Part shown: positions 1 to 8,241 of the stretch, piece by piece
Layout of the letters: each line of letters starts with the position of its first letter
Position numbering within the stretch: position 1 is the stretch's first letter
From: CAYTBN01 sp964542165
Lineage (GTDB): Bacteria; Myxococcota_A; UBA796; UBA9615; CAYRNR01
DNA length: 64,000 bases
Direction: 5' to 3'
Assembly (NCBI GenBank): GCA_964542165.1
Contig: CAZITQ010000004.1
Location: forward strand, 1-64,000
The notes under the pieces: model-generated
What the model saw: only the letters and a program-made list of their open reading frames with translations
The model's database searches: none
Told to the model about the DNA's origin: nothing
Translations under genes and position numbers: made by a program

Positions 1-20
1 GCCTCGCCCTGGGCACGGGA

Positions 21-52
21 GCAGCCTGGCGCGTCTATGCGCGACAGGCTGC
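21..52 (-). terminator. Stem-loop after the esterase-like gene
   Basis: Bases 21-33 and 40-52 are inverted repeats of 13 bases with one mismatch around a six-base loop, and the stem begins at the last base of the stop codon of the minus-strand gene. There is no T-run after it on the minus strand, so it is either a GC-rich terminator-like hairpin or an mRNA 3' stabiliser. A similar hairpin follows the minus-strand gene that ends at 22371. Confidence 0.5.
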
Positions 53-1929
53 TAGCCCCCACCCTCACGCTCCAGGGAGAGCACTCGCCACTCTTCGGTC
101 ACCTCGAGTCCCCGGACGGTCACGGTTCCGTCCTCGCCGGCGCGCGCTGTGCCCGAGCGGTTGCCGTAGCTCCAGCGGACCACCTCGCCGGCGGCCAGGT
201 GGAAGGACTGGATCCGCCGCGGGGTCACGTCCACCACCAGGGGGAGGGGATCGGCGAGGCGGTCGCCGGTGGGGGGGTAGCCGGGGCCGGGGGACGGCTG
301 CCCCTCGCCAGAGACCGCGCGGATGGGGATCTCCAGGCGGTCAGGCGCGTCGACGATCCGGGCTGAATCCCAGCGCAGGTAGCGGTTGATGGCCCCCGCG
401 AGATCGCCGTCCCATCCGGTGTCGCCGGGGACACGGCTCTCACCGGCCAGCGCCCGGTTCTCCTGCCGTTCGCGGGTCCCGTTCCCCGCCGGTGTGCCGA
501 TGTCGTCGTCCGCGCTGCAGGCGCCGAAGGCCGGGAACGCAAGGTCGCTGCGCAGGTAGCTGGTGTCGTCGAGCACGGGCTGCCAGCCGTTGCTCCACCA
601 CAGGTCGCCCATCACCGGATCCAGGTCGGCGTGACCGGCCTCGTCCCAGATCACCCGGTGTCCCATCCGCTGTCGGCGCAGGCCGTCGACAAAGGAGCTT
701 CCCGTGAGCGGTGAGGGATCCAGCAGGGCGCCGAAGTGCACCACCGTGTCGTCCTTGCCGTGGATCAGCGACACGAACTGCTGGCGAGCCTCCCGGGAGT
801 CCCGGAGGACCGCGGTCAGATCGCCCTCGTCCCAGGTCGACGGGCAGGTCTCTCCCCCCAGACGACCCGGACGACCCCAGAGGCCGGCCAGCTGGCGGGC
901 CCGGGACGGTCGATGGTTGCGGGGGACGAGCTGCCCCCGGCGGGCATCCACGTACGCGAAGTGTCGCGCGTGCCGCAGGCCGATCGTCGCCGCCCCGGCC
1001 CCGCCCATGGAGTTGCCGAAGACCCACACCCGCGCCGGATCCACACCCGGGTACTGGTCCAGCACCCAGCCCAGCAGGTGGAGCACCCGCCGCTGGGTGT
1101 AGTCGCGCGCCTCGCAGGCGTCGGGGCTCCCTGCGGGCAGGTTCGTCGAATAGCCCCACCAGTAGGTGTTCTCCGGGTCGTGGGGGTAGAGGGAGAAGTA
1201 CCCGGGGACGCCGTCCCCCCGCAGCGGTGAGTGGAACCCGTGCAGGTCGACCCGCAGGGGGAGCGAGTCCTCTCGTGGCCCGTGATCCGGCACCGAGAGC
1301 ACCGCGCCGAAACTCCGCCCCGCGTACCCGGGACTGTCCAGGAAGTCGTCGGTGGTTTGCGACAGGGTCAGCAGGGTGAATCCGTCCCCCGGTTCCTCGG
1401 AGATCACGGTCGGCTCTGGCGGGGAGATGGAGTCCCGTACGCGGATGCACAAGGGCCTCGGATCCGGGTATTTTTGTGACAGGATCGTGATCCTGGCGAC
1501 GTACGTCCTCCCGCCCTGGATGAAGCTGGGGCGGAATTCGATGATCTCCCGATCCGGGAGCCATCGGGCACCGGCAGGCAGTTCGTCCGCGACAATCCGC
1601 CCGCCCCCGATCGCGCCGGGGTAGGGGAGGTCCGCGATCCAGTCCGCGACCCTGACCTCGGCCACCTCGTGCTCGTCCAGCTCCACGGTCGGGCAGTCCG
1701 GGGGAGGGGACGGCCAGGTGCGACCGTGGGCCGGCGAGGTGACCTCCTCGCCGCGGTCCTCGGGCGGTCGGTCCGCCTCGACATCCGTCGTCTCCGCGCC
1801 GCAGCGGGTGCACTGGACCTGGAGCAGGGCGAGCAGGGCGCCGGCCAGGGGGAGGGCGAGCAACGCGGCGCGGGGGAGGGGACCCCGGCGGGCCCGGTTC
1901 CCTCCGTCCTCGCGATGGCGGTGGTTCAC
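52..1929 (-). CDS. Secreted alpha/beta-hydrolase (esterase-like)
   Basis: The 625-residue protein starts at a GTG that overlaps the stop of the upstream SGNH gene (GTGA), so the two are translationally coupled. The N-terminus is basic followed by a hydrophobic stretch (residues 20-38) ending in a Cys-rich segment, which suggests export and possibly a lipoprotein. The middle carries a hydrolase signature: nucleophile Ser in GNSMGGAG, an Asp in HGKDDTVVHF and a late His in EAGHADL, in the correct triad order for PHB-depolymerase or prolyl-oligopeptidase-like esterases. About 150 N-terminal residues look like a beta-rich binding region. With the neighbouring MBOAT and SGNH genes it may remove or move acyl groups on a surface glycan. 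The substrate is not visible from sequence. Confidence 0.75.
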   Translation of the reverse strand: MNHRHREDGGNRARRGPLPRAALLALPLAGALLALLQVQCTRCGAETTDVEADRPPEDRGEEVTSPAHGRTWPSPPPDCPTVELDEHEVAEVRVADWIADLPYPGAIGGGRIVADELPAGARWLPDREIIEFRPSFIQGGRTYVARITILSQKYPDPRPLCIRVRDSISPPEPTVISEEPGDGFTLLTLSQTTDDFLDSPGYAGRSFGAVLSVPDHGPREDSLPLRVDLHGFHSPLRGDGVPGYFSLYPHDPENTYWWGYSTNLPAGSPDACEARDYTQRRVLHLLGWVLDQYPGVDPARVWVFGNSMGGAGAATIGLRHARHFAYVDARRGQLVPRNHRPSRARQLAGLWGRPGRLGGETCPSTWDEGDLTAVLRDSREARQQFVSLIHGKDDTVVHFGALLDPSPLTGSSFVDGLRRQRMGHRVIWDEAGHADLDPVMGDLWWSNGWQPVLDDTSYLRSDLAFPAFGACSADDDIGTPAGNGTRERQENRALAGESRVPGDTGWDGDLAGAINRYLRWDSARIVDAPDRLEIPIRAVSGEGQPSPGPGYPPTGDRLADPLPLVVDVTPRRIQSFHLAAGEVVRWSYGNRSGTARAGEDGTVTVRGLEVTEEWRVLSLEREGGG

Positions 1930-3056
1930 GGCGCCGCGGCGTCCGGGCTCGCGGCCGACTCGTCCGCGGGCGTGGTGGCCTCGAAGGTGTAGTGCTGGCC
2001 CAGGATCTCGAGGATCTCACCGGAGACCAGCACCGCGCCGTCGTTGGTCAGGTGGGCGCCGTCGGTGGCCCGGATGATCCGGCGCCGGTCCCCCACCTGT
2101 GCGATCTCCATGTAGTTGCCGTCCGCGTCCACCGTCATGTCGTGGGTGTCGATGAACAGCACCTCCGCCCCGTCCTCCTGGGCCGCGTGCTCCACCGCCA
2201 CCTGGACCACACCGTTGAGGCGGATCATCTTGGCCCGGAAGCTCTTGGCGCGCATGATCGGCATGCCCATGAACACCACGCCGATGTCCTTTTCGTGGAA
2301 CAGATCGATGAACGCCCGGACGCGAGAGTAGTAGCCATCGTCCCAGGCCTCGGTGCCGAACTGGCCGACCGCCCTGGCCTCGTGGTCGGTCATGCCCTGA
2401 CAGTCGTTGCCGCCGAACTGGGCCAGCACCAGGTCGGGCTGGAACTCGTCCCGCAGCTCCTCGGCGTGGGCGATCCAGTCGAAGTAGTCCGGCCGCGACA
2501 GCCCCGTGGAGTGCTGGCCGTAGCGTTCGACCGCCACCCCCTCGAAGGTCTCGAAGCGGTTCTCGAGGGCCCGGCCCAGCTCGAACTGTATCGACGAGGC
2601 CCCGACCAGCAGGATCCGCCGGGGTCGCGGCGGACCCTCGGCGAGGGCGGTCTCCACCTCGCCCTCGGCCGAATCGTCGTCGCCCTCCGCCGAGTCGTCG
2701 TCCTCCCATGTCCGCGGATCGGCCCCGACCCCGCCCGGATCCGCGTCCCCTGGATCCTCGGCTCGCGTCCCCAGGCGCAGGTGGGCGTCGTAGACCCTGT
2801 CCCGGACCTCTCCCGCGTCCTCGGTCAGATCCCCCAGCCCGCTCTCCCGGGCGGCCCGGTCCAGCCAGGCGGTGGCGTCCGTGACCCACGAGCGCTCCTC
2901 CCCGGCGGGAAGGGCTGCCTGGGCGTCCGCGTGCAGGGACTTGCCGGACAGCACCGCGAGCAGAGCGAACAGGGCCCATCCGACGCCCACGACGGTCCAG
3001 GGCGACAGGGTCGCGCTGCCCGTGTCCGTCATCCCCAGTCGGTCCAGCCTGGCCAC
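1926..3056 (-). CDS. Membrane-anchored SGNH hydrolase, MBOAT partner
   Basis: A 376-residue protein with one N-terminal membrane anchor (about residues 15-35) and a C-terminal SGNH/GDSL domain. The catalytic blocks are visible: the nucleophile Ser in LLVGASSIQ, the GGND block and the DGAHLTND block carrying the Asp-x-x-His pair. An acidic low-complexity linker (repeated AEGDDDS) separates anchor and enzyme. I chose the GTG at 3056 because GGAGGAG lies 10 bases upstream; an ATG at 3032 is in frame but has no such site. It starts 17 bases after the MBOAT stop, the usual pairing of DUF459/AlgX-J-like proteins with MBOAT acyltransferases. The role is probably periplasmic transfer or hydrolysis of acyl groups on a polysaccharide. 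Confidence 0.8.
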   Translation of the reverse strand: MARLDRLGMTDTGSATLSPWTVVGVGWALFALLAVLSGKSLHADAQAALPAGEERSWVTDATAWLDRAARESGLGDLTEDAGEVRDRVYDAHLRLGTRAEDPGDADPGGVGADPRTWEDDDSAEGDDDSAEGEVETALAEGPPRPRRILLVGASSIQFELGRALENRFETFEGVAVERYGQHSTGLSRPDYFDWIAHAEELRDEFQPDLVLAQFGGNDCQGMTDHEARAVGQFGTEAWDDGYYSRVRAFIDLFHEKDIGVVFMGMPIMRAKSFRAKMIRLNGVVQVAVEHAAQEDGAEVLFIDTHDMTVDADGNYMEIAQVGDRRRIIRATDGAHLTNDGAVLVSGEILEILGQHYTFEATTPADESAASPDAAAP

Positions 3057-3073
3057 GGTCGTTCCGCTCCTCC

Positions 3074-4504
3074 TCAGAATCCGAAGTACGCGTTGGGGGC
3101 CACGCCGTAGGGCCGCAGCACCAGGATGGCCAAGAATACCGCGATCCACAGGGCGACCCGGGCAGCCACCGGCATGCGGTCACTCAGCCCCACGAAGGCG
3201 TCCCGGATGGCGCTCCCGCGGAAGTTGATCAGCAGCCCCACGGCGATGACCGGGAGCAGGATCGCCTCGAATCCGAGGCCGGTCACCCGCAGGTCCACCA
3301 TGCGCTGCAGGAATACGCCGGCGGTCTTCAGATCCGCCGACACGAAGAAGATCCTCGAGAACGAAACGAAGGTGAAGGTGTACGCCCACCCCGCCAGGAA
3401 GCGGGGGAGGGTGGGTACGATCTTCTTGGGATTCACACCCTTCGCACGTGCCCGGTCCAGCGAGTACTTGTAGTGAATCAACGCCAGCCCGTGCAGCGAA
3501 CCCCACACGATGTACCCCCAGCTGGCGCCGTGCCACAGGCCACAGAGGAACATGGTGGCGAACAGGTTGGCGTAGGTCCGCAGGGGGGAGAGCCGTGAGC
3601 CGCCCAGGGGGAAATAGATGTACTCGCGCAGCCAGCGGCTGAAGGTCAGGTGCCAGCGGCGCCAGAATTCACCCACGTTGTTGGCCGCGTAGGGGCCGGC
3701 GAAGTTGTCGGGGATCCGGAACCCCAGCAGCAGCCCGAACCCCCGCATCATGTCGGTGTAGCCGGAGAAATCGCAGTAGATCTGGATCGAGTAGCCGAAC
3801 ATCACCACCCACAGGGCCGACGAGGTGTAGTTCTCGGGAGCGTGGAAGGCGTCGGCGACCCCGTAGCTGAACAGCAGCGACGCCATCACCATCCGCTTGA
3901 ACAGCCCCGAGAGGATCAGGGACGCGGCCAGGGTGGCGTCCTGAACCCGCCTCGGCGTCGGAGCCTCGATCTGGGGCAGGAGCTCGCGGGCCTTGCAGAT
4001 GGGGCCGCTCAGCAGCTGGGTGAACAGGGCCATGAACAGGGCGAAGTCGAGCAGGTTCTTCGCCGGGTGGCCTTTCCCCCGGTAGTTGTCCACGTGGTAC
4101 GCGATGGACTGGAAGGTGTAGAACGAGATGCCCACCGGCAGCAGGATCCTCAGGATCGGCAGGTGGGCCTCGAGCCCGAAGAAATAGGCCAGGTCGTCCA
4201 GCGACGCCAGGAAGAACGCCGTGTACTTGAAGCTGCCCAGCAGCGCCAGGTTGGCGACCACGGCCACGGCGAGCCAGGTCTTCTGGCGCAGGGGCTGCGA
4301 GTTCGTCAGCAGCCACCCCAGTCCGTAGTTGACCACCGTGCTGGCGGCCAGGAGGGCGGCGAACTTCCAGCTGAAGGTGCAGTAGAAGGCGTAGCTGACG
4401 GCCAGCAGGAAGATCTTCTGGGACGGGCGGTGGAACGCCAGCAGGCGATAGAGCGTGAGCGTCCCGAGGAGGAGCGCGAAGAACTGGAGCGACTCGAACT
4501 GCAT
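3074..4504 (-). CDS. MBOAT family O-acyltransferase
   Basis: A 476-residue polytopic membrane protein of the MBOAT family (AlgI/DltB/PatA group), of normal family length. The diagnostic regions are EFWRRWHLTFSRWLREY with FPLGGSR, and the catalytic His in CGLWHGASWGYI. Members move acyl groups (usually acetyl) across the inner membrane for O-acylation of exported polysaccharides. It is the first gene of a minus-strand trio with an SGNH hydrolase and a secreted esterase-like protein, a layout that suggests a complete acylation/deacylation module. No glycosyltransferase or polymer gene lies beside it here, so the acceptor is unknown. Confidence 0.92.
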   Translation of the reverse strand: MQFESLQFFALLLGTLTLYRLLAFHRPSQKIFLLAVSYAFYCTFSWKFAALLAASTVVNYGLGWLLTNSQPLRQKTWLAVAVVANLALLGSFKYTAFFLASLDDLAYFFGLEAHLPILRILLPVGISFYTFQSIAYHVDNYRGKGHPAKNLLDFALFMALFTQLLSGPICKARELLPQIEAPTPRRVQDATLAASLILSGLFKRMVMASLLFSYGVADAFHAPENYTSSALWVVMFGYSIQIYCDFSGYTDMMRGFGLLLGFRIPDNFAGPYAANNVGEFWRRWHLTFSRWLREYIYFPLGGSRLSPLRTYANLFATMFLCGLWHGASWGYIVWGSLHGLALIHYKYSLDRARAKGVNPKKIVPTLPRFLAGWAYTFTFVSFSRIFFVSADLKTAGVFLQRMVDLRVTGLGFEAILLPVIAVGLLINFRGSAIRDAFVGLSDRMPVAARVALWIAVFLAILVLRPYGVAPNAYFGF

Positions 4505-4646
4505 GCGTACCGCGTGGGCGAGGGACCCGATTCCCGCGCCGGCTAGGCGTACTTCAACGATCCGTCCGGGTCAAGACCGCGGGGTGTCCCGGCGGGCGGA
4601 TTGAGCGCCCGCCTCGCTTCTAGTAGATATCCTCCCCGTAGCACCG

Positions 4647-6095
4647 ATGCCCGAACCCAGGACACCTGCGCAGAAGCCCCGATTCCGCTCCCACGGCGGG
4701 TCCCCGGCCCACCGGCGGCGCGCGCTGTGGGCGGGTGTGGCCGTGGTCTCGCTGCTGGGACTGGTGGCGGTGGCGCTGTCCCGGCGAGACGCACCGCCGC
4801 CCGCTCCGCCGCCGGGGGCACCCGACGTCGTGCTCGTGCTGGGCGCGGGCCTGCGCGCCGACGCGACGGGGACCGCTGGCGAGGCCGCGTTCCTCGAGGC
4901 CTTCGGTCGCGAGCCCGGGCTGCGCTGCACGGCGGCCTACGCCCAGTCGACCCGCCCCTACACGAGCCTGGGTTCCCTGCTCACCGGACGCTACCCCTCC
5001 GCGGTGCCCCTCTGCGGGCACCGGGGTTTCGGCCTGTTCTCGGAGCCCGGCGCACGCCTGTGGTGCAGCCAGATTCCCCCCGACCGTCACACCCTCACCG
5101 GGATCCTCGAGGCCCACGGCTACCGCACCCATACGCTCTACGCCGGCCGCCAGGCCGAGGCCACGGCCGCCCCCGAGGGGGGGCAGGGCGTCGACCGCCT
5201 GAGCGCGCATGCCGGCCTCAGCTCACCGCAGGACCTGGCGGAAGACGCGGCGGCCTGGTGGCGTTCCGGTGACGACCGGCCGCGGCTGCTGATCGTGGTC
5301 GACACCACGGTGTTCGACCTGCGGCACGAGCACCTGCCGGGCAAGGAGCCACCACGCGATCACCTCTATGCCGACCACCGGGGGCGGGGCGCCGCGCTGG
5401 GCGAACGGATCCGCTCGCTCACCGGTGAGATCGACGGCTCCGGTGGGCGTCCGCTGTGGGTCGTGGCCACCTCCCTGTGTGGCCTCAACCTCGCGGAGGG
5501 CAGCGGGAGCGACGACGGCTACCTGGACACCCTGATGCAGACCACGGTCGCCGACCGGACGGCCCACGTCCCGTTGCTGATCTTCGGGCCCGATTCCGCC
5601 GCGGTGACGCGGGTCCTCGAGCAGCCCGTCGAGCTGGTGGACGTGTTGCCGACCGTGCTGTCGAGGGCGGGGATCGAGCCGCCGGTGGGCTTGCCCGGCG
5701 AGGACCTGTGGCTCCTGGAAGGGCCCGGGGATCCGAGCTCCACGGCGTACATCGAGTTCGGCGACTCCCTCGCCGTGCGACGGGGGGACCACCTGCTCAC
5801 CTTCCGCTACCACCTCCACAACGCCACGGCGCTCGATCCCACCCTGACCCTGGCGCTGACGGACCTGGCTCCGCTGCGGCGAGATCGGGGCACGCCCCGC
5901 TACTACCGGCTCCACGACGTCGTCGCGGATCCCCTGCAGACGACCAACCTGCTCGACGAGCGGATGGACGTGGCCGAGGACCTCCATCGGGCGCTGGTGG
6001 AGGTGCGGACGGGGCCTGCGGCGCCCCCGGGAGGAACTCTGGGGGAGGACCAGGTCGAGGCCCTGCGCGCGTTCCGCGAGGGGGGCTACTGGTAG
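4647..6095 (+). CDS. Sulfatase-fold protein lacking metal ligands
   Basis: A 482-residue protein with one N-terminal membrane segment (about residues 28-45) and an alkaline-phosphatase/sulfatase superfamily fold. The recognisable core is STRPYTSLGSLLTGRYP, matching the sulfatase segment that carries the nucleophile. The usual N-terminal metal-binding Asp (as in LIxxDDLRxD) is replaced by LVLGAGLRAD, and the Asp-His-Gly motif near residue 275 reads VVATSLCGLNLAEG. The enzyme may therefore be a pseudo-sulfatase or use altered chemistry. The late segment HVPLLIFGPD and the DVLPTVLSRAG region are normal for the family. It is transcribed divergently from the MBOAT operon and may act on the same surface polymer. 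No strong ribosome binding site precedes the ATG. Confidence 0.65.
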   Translation: MPEPRTPAQKPRFRSHGGSPAHRRRALWAGVAVVSLLGLVAVALSRRDAPPPAPPPGAPDVVLVLGAGLRADATGTAGEAAFLEAFGREPGLRCTAAYAQSTRPYTSLGSLLTGRYPSAVPLCGHRGFGLFSEPGARLWCSQIPPDRHTLTGILEAHGYRTHTLYAGRQAEATAAPEGGQGVDRLSAHAGLSSPQDLAEDAAAWWRSGDDRPRLLIVVDTTVFDLRHEHLPGKEPPRDHLYADHRGRGAALGERIRSLTGEIDGSGGRPLWVVATSLCGLNLAEGSGSDDGYLDTLMQTTVADRTAHVPLLIFGPDSAAVTRVLEQPVELVDVLPTVLSRAGIEPPVGLPGEDLWLLEGPGDPSSTAYIEFGDSLAVRRGDHLLTFRYHLHNATALDPTLTLALTDLAPLRRDRGTPRYYRLHDVVADPLQTTNLLDERMDVAEDLHRALVEVRTGPAAPPGGTLGEDQVEALRAFREGGYW

Positions 6096-6145
6096 CTCCC
6101 ATCGGTCGCCCGTGTCGCGACATTTGCATTTCGAAACCCTCACCC

Positions 6146-6173
6146 TTTCAAAAAGAACCCAGCGGGGTAGACT
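6146..6173 (+). promoter_or_regulatory. Putative promoter of the NtrC-type gene
   Basis: A -10-like TAGACT (6168-6173) with a weak -35-like TTTCAA (6146-6151) and a 16-base spacer, just upstream of the regulator gene. The surrounding 40 bases are unusually AT-rich for this window, which supports a promoter here. Confidence 0.35.
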
Positions 6174-6196
6174 CTGGGGCACCGGGAGGGTCGACC

Positions 6197-7591
6197 GTGG
6201 CATCGCTGCTGATCATCGAGGACCAGGTACAGCTGCGCGCGCAGCTGATCGCCATGTTCGAGGAGCGCGGCTACACGGTGGAGGGGGCGTCCAGCGGTCC
6301 CGAGGCGGTGGCCCTGCTGAGGGACAGCACCTTCGACCTGGTGCTCACGGACCTGCGGCTGGGCCACGACATCGACGGCCTCGAGGTGCTGGAGCTGGTC
6401 AAGCAGGGCAGCCCCGACACCGAGGTCATCCTGATGACCGCCTACGGTTCGGTGGAGGACGGGGTCCTCGCCATCCAGCGCGGCGCGTACGACTACCTCA
6501 CCAAGCCCTTCAGGGAGCACGAGGTGCTCGAGCTGGTGCGCCGCGCCCTGGAGCGCCGGACCAGCCGGATCACGATCCAGGACCAGCCCCGGGTGGACCC
6601 GGAGCCCGAGGTCCGGGAGGTGGAGGTCATCGGACGGTCGACCGCGATGATCGGGGTCATGAAGCTCGTGGCCCAGGTGGCGCCCCTGGACTCCACGATC
6701 CTGATCACCGGCGAGAGCGGGACCGGCAAGGACCTGATCGCCCAGACGATCCACCAGCTGAGCCAGCGCAAGGGGTCGCCGTTCGTGGCGGTCAACTGCG
6801 GCGCGATTCCCGAGAACCTGCAGGAGAGCGTGCTGTTCGGGCACGTCCGAGGCTCGTTCACCGGCGCCGTGCAGTCCACCGACGGGCTGTTCTTCCAGGC
6901 CAACAATGGCACCCTGTTCCTGGACGAGATCGGCGAGACCGCGCTGATGACCCAGGTCAAGCTGCTGCGCTTCCTGCAGAGCGGCGAGGTGCTGCGCGTC
7001 GGGGACAACCGGCCCCGCAACGTCAACGTGCGGCTCGTCGCGGCCACCAATCAGAACCTCCACCAGGCGATCCGGGAGCGGAGGTTCCGCGAGGACCTGT
7101 TCTACCGGCTCAACATCATCAGCATCGAGCTGCCGCCGCTGCGGGCCCGGACCGGGGACGTGGAACTCCTCGCCCACCACTTCCTGCAGCGAAACGCCAA
7201 GAAGCTGGGCGTGGACGTTCGCGAGTTCGCCCCCGAGGCCCTGGACATCCTCCAGCGCCACACCTGGCCGGGCAACGTGCGCGAGCTCGAGAACGCCATC
7301 GAGCGGGCTGTGGCCCTGGCGCGAGGGCCGGTGATCTCCCCGGACCAGCTGCCCCCCATCGGCCCCCACGTCCCCCCGCTCCCCGAGCCGATCCCGAACT
7401 TCGAGTCGCCGGTGATGCCGGCTTCCGAGCCCCCCCTGAGCGTCGAGTCGGCGGTCCTTCCCCTGCGAGAGGTCGAGCGCCGCCACATCCAGCGGGCGAT
7501 GGAGGTCTTCGGTGGTAATCGCACCAAGGTGAGCAAGGCCCTGGGGATTTCCAAGAGTACCCTCTGGCGGAAGCTCAAGCAGCTGCAGTAG
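6197..7591 (+). CDS. NtrC-family sigma-54 response regulator
   Basis: A 464-residue regulator with three domains. The receiver (1-120) has acidic residues E8/D9, phospho-acceptor D52, T81 and K103. The AAA+ sigma-54 activation domain (about 145-375) has Walker A GESGTGKD, Walker B GTLFLDEIGE and a GSFTGA loop (the sigma-54 contact, with Ser replacing the usual Ala). The C-terminal Fis-type helix-turn-helix is NRTKVSKALGISKSTLWRK. The start is GTG at 6197, with GGGAGG seven bases upstream. Such proteins bind enhancers and remodel sigma-54 RNA polymerase when phosphorylated. No kinase gene is adjacent; the NtrB-like kinase at 37594 is a possible but unproven partner. Confidence 0.93.
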   Translation: MASLLIIEDQVQLRAQLIAMFEERGYTVEGASSGPEAVALLRDSTFDLVLTDLRLGHDIDGLEVLELVKQGSPDTEVILMTAYGSVEDGVLAIQRGAYDYLTKPFREHEVLELVRRALERRTSRITIQDQPRVDPEPEVREVEVIGRSTAMIGVMKLVAQVAPLDSTILITGESGTGKDLIAQTIHQLSQRKGSPFVAVNCGAIPENLQESVLFGHVRGSFTGAVQSTDGLFFQANNGTLFLDEIGETALMTQVKLLRFLQSGEVLRVGDNRPRNVNVRLVAATNQNLHQAIRERRFREDLFYRLNIISIELPPLRARTGDVELLAHHFLQRNAKKLGVDVREFAPEALDILQRHTWPGNVRELENAIERAVALARGPVISPDQLPPIGPHVPPLPEPIPNFESPVMPASEPPLSVESAVLPLREVERRHIQRAMEVFGGNRTKVSKALGISKSTLWRKLKQLQ

Positions 7592-7640
7592 CATGCCCCC
7601 TTTGACACCGGAGCCGAGGGAGCTGGTGTCTAGGAGGACG

Positions 7641-8213
7641 ATGTCCACCTCACACAAGGGAAAGATCGTCTGGTTCCGCCCCTCCATGGGACGCGGTGTG
7701 GTGCGTTCCGAGGGGGGGGGTCAGTTCTTCTTCGACGTCTCCGAGGCCAGCGAACTGGACCTGGAGGCCGGAGTGCAGGTGGAGTTCGGCCTGTCGTCGG
7801 GCGAAGGCCCCACCGAGGCCGCCTCGCTGAAGTACCTCGACGGCGTGCGAACCATCGCCTACGAGCCGCCGCCGGCGAAGAAGACCAAGAAGAAACCCAC
7901 GCGGAAGCAGAGCCAGGCGGCCCGACGGGCCAAGGGGCCGGCGAAGCCCAAGAAGGTCAAGGGAGCCCTCCCCGAGGGCACCATGGTCAGCCACCCCGAC
8001 CACGGCAGCGGGCACGTGGTGGCCTCCACCAAGACGCTGGTCTCGGTGGAGTTCCTGACCGGCCAGCGCAAGTCCTTCAAGCCGTCGTCGCTGAAGGACC
8101 TGAGCGGTCCGGACGTGCCCAAGGCCCCCAAGCGCAAGAAGCGCGCTGCGACCAAGAAGACCGCGAAGAAGAAGGACGAGTCTCGCACGGTGCGGCGGAA
8201 GAAGGACCTCTGA
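7641..8213 (+). CDS. Cold-shock-like protein with histone-like basic tail
   Basis: A 190-residue protein starting at ATG 7641, with AGGAGG four bases upstream. Residues 5-65 resemble a cold-shock domain (KGKIVWFRPSMGRGVVRS, then FFFDVSEASEL and a VQVEFGL strand), but the RNA-binding aromatic motifs are degenerate. A Lys/Arg-rich linker (about 80-110) follows. Next comes a small beta module (GTMVSHPDHGSGHVVAS to VSVEFLTGQRKSF), similar to DUF3553/CarD-like Tudor folds. The last 40 residues are a Lys-Arg-Ala tail like eukaryotic histone H1. It probably binds nucleic acid, as a nucleoid or RNA chaperone. It follows the sigma-54 regulator by 49 bases. Confidence 0.65.
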   Translation: MSTSHKGKIVWFRPSMGRGVVRSEGGGQFFFDVSEASELDLEAGVQVEFGLSSGEGPTEAASLKYLDGVRTIAYEPPPAKKTKKKPTRKQSQAARRAKGPAKPKKVKGALPEGTMVSHPDHGSGHVVASTKTLVSVEFLTGQRKSFKPSSLKDLSGPDVPKAPKRKKRAATKKTAKKKDESRTVRRKKDL

Positions 8214-8241
8214 TCGCGGTCCGAGCCCGGGGGGAGCCGCG

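Noticed and set aside
1992..3110. Plus-strand frame opposite the SGNH gene
   Set aside because: It has the codon bias of an antisense shadow and no domain; the minus-strand SGNH motifs are clear.
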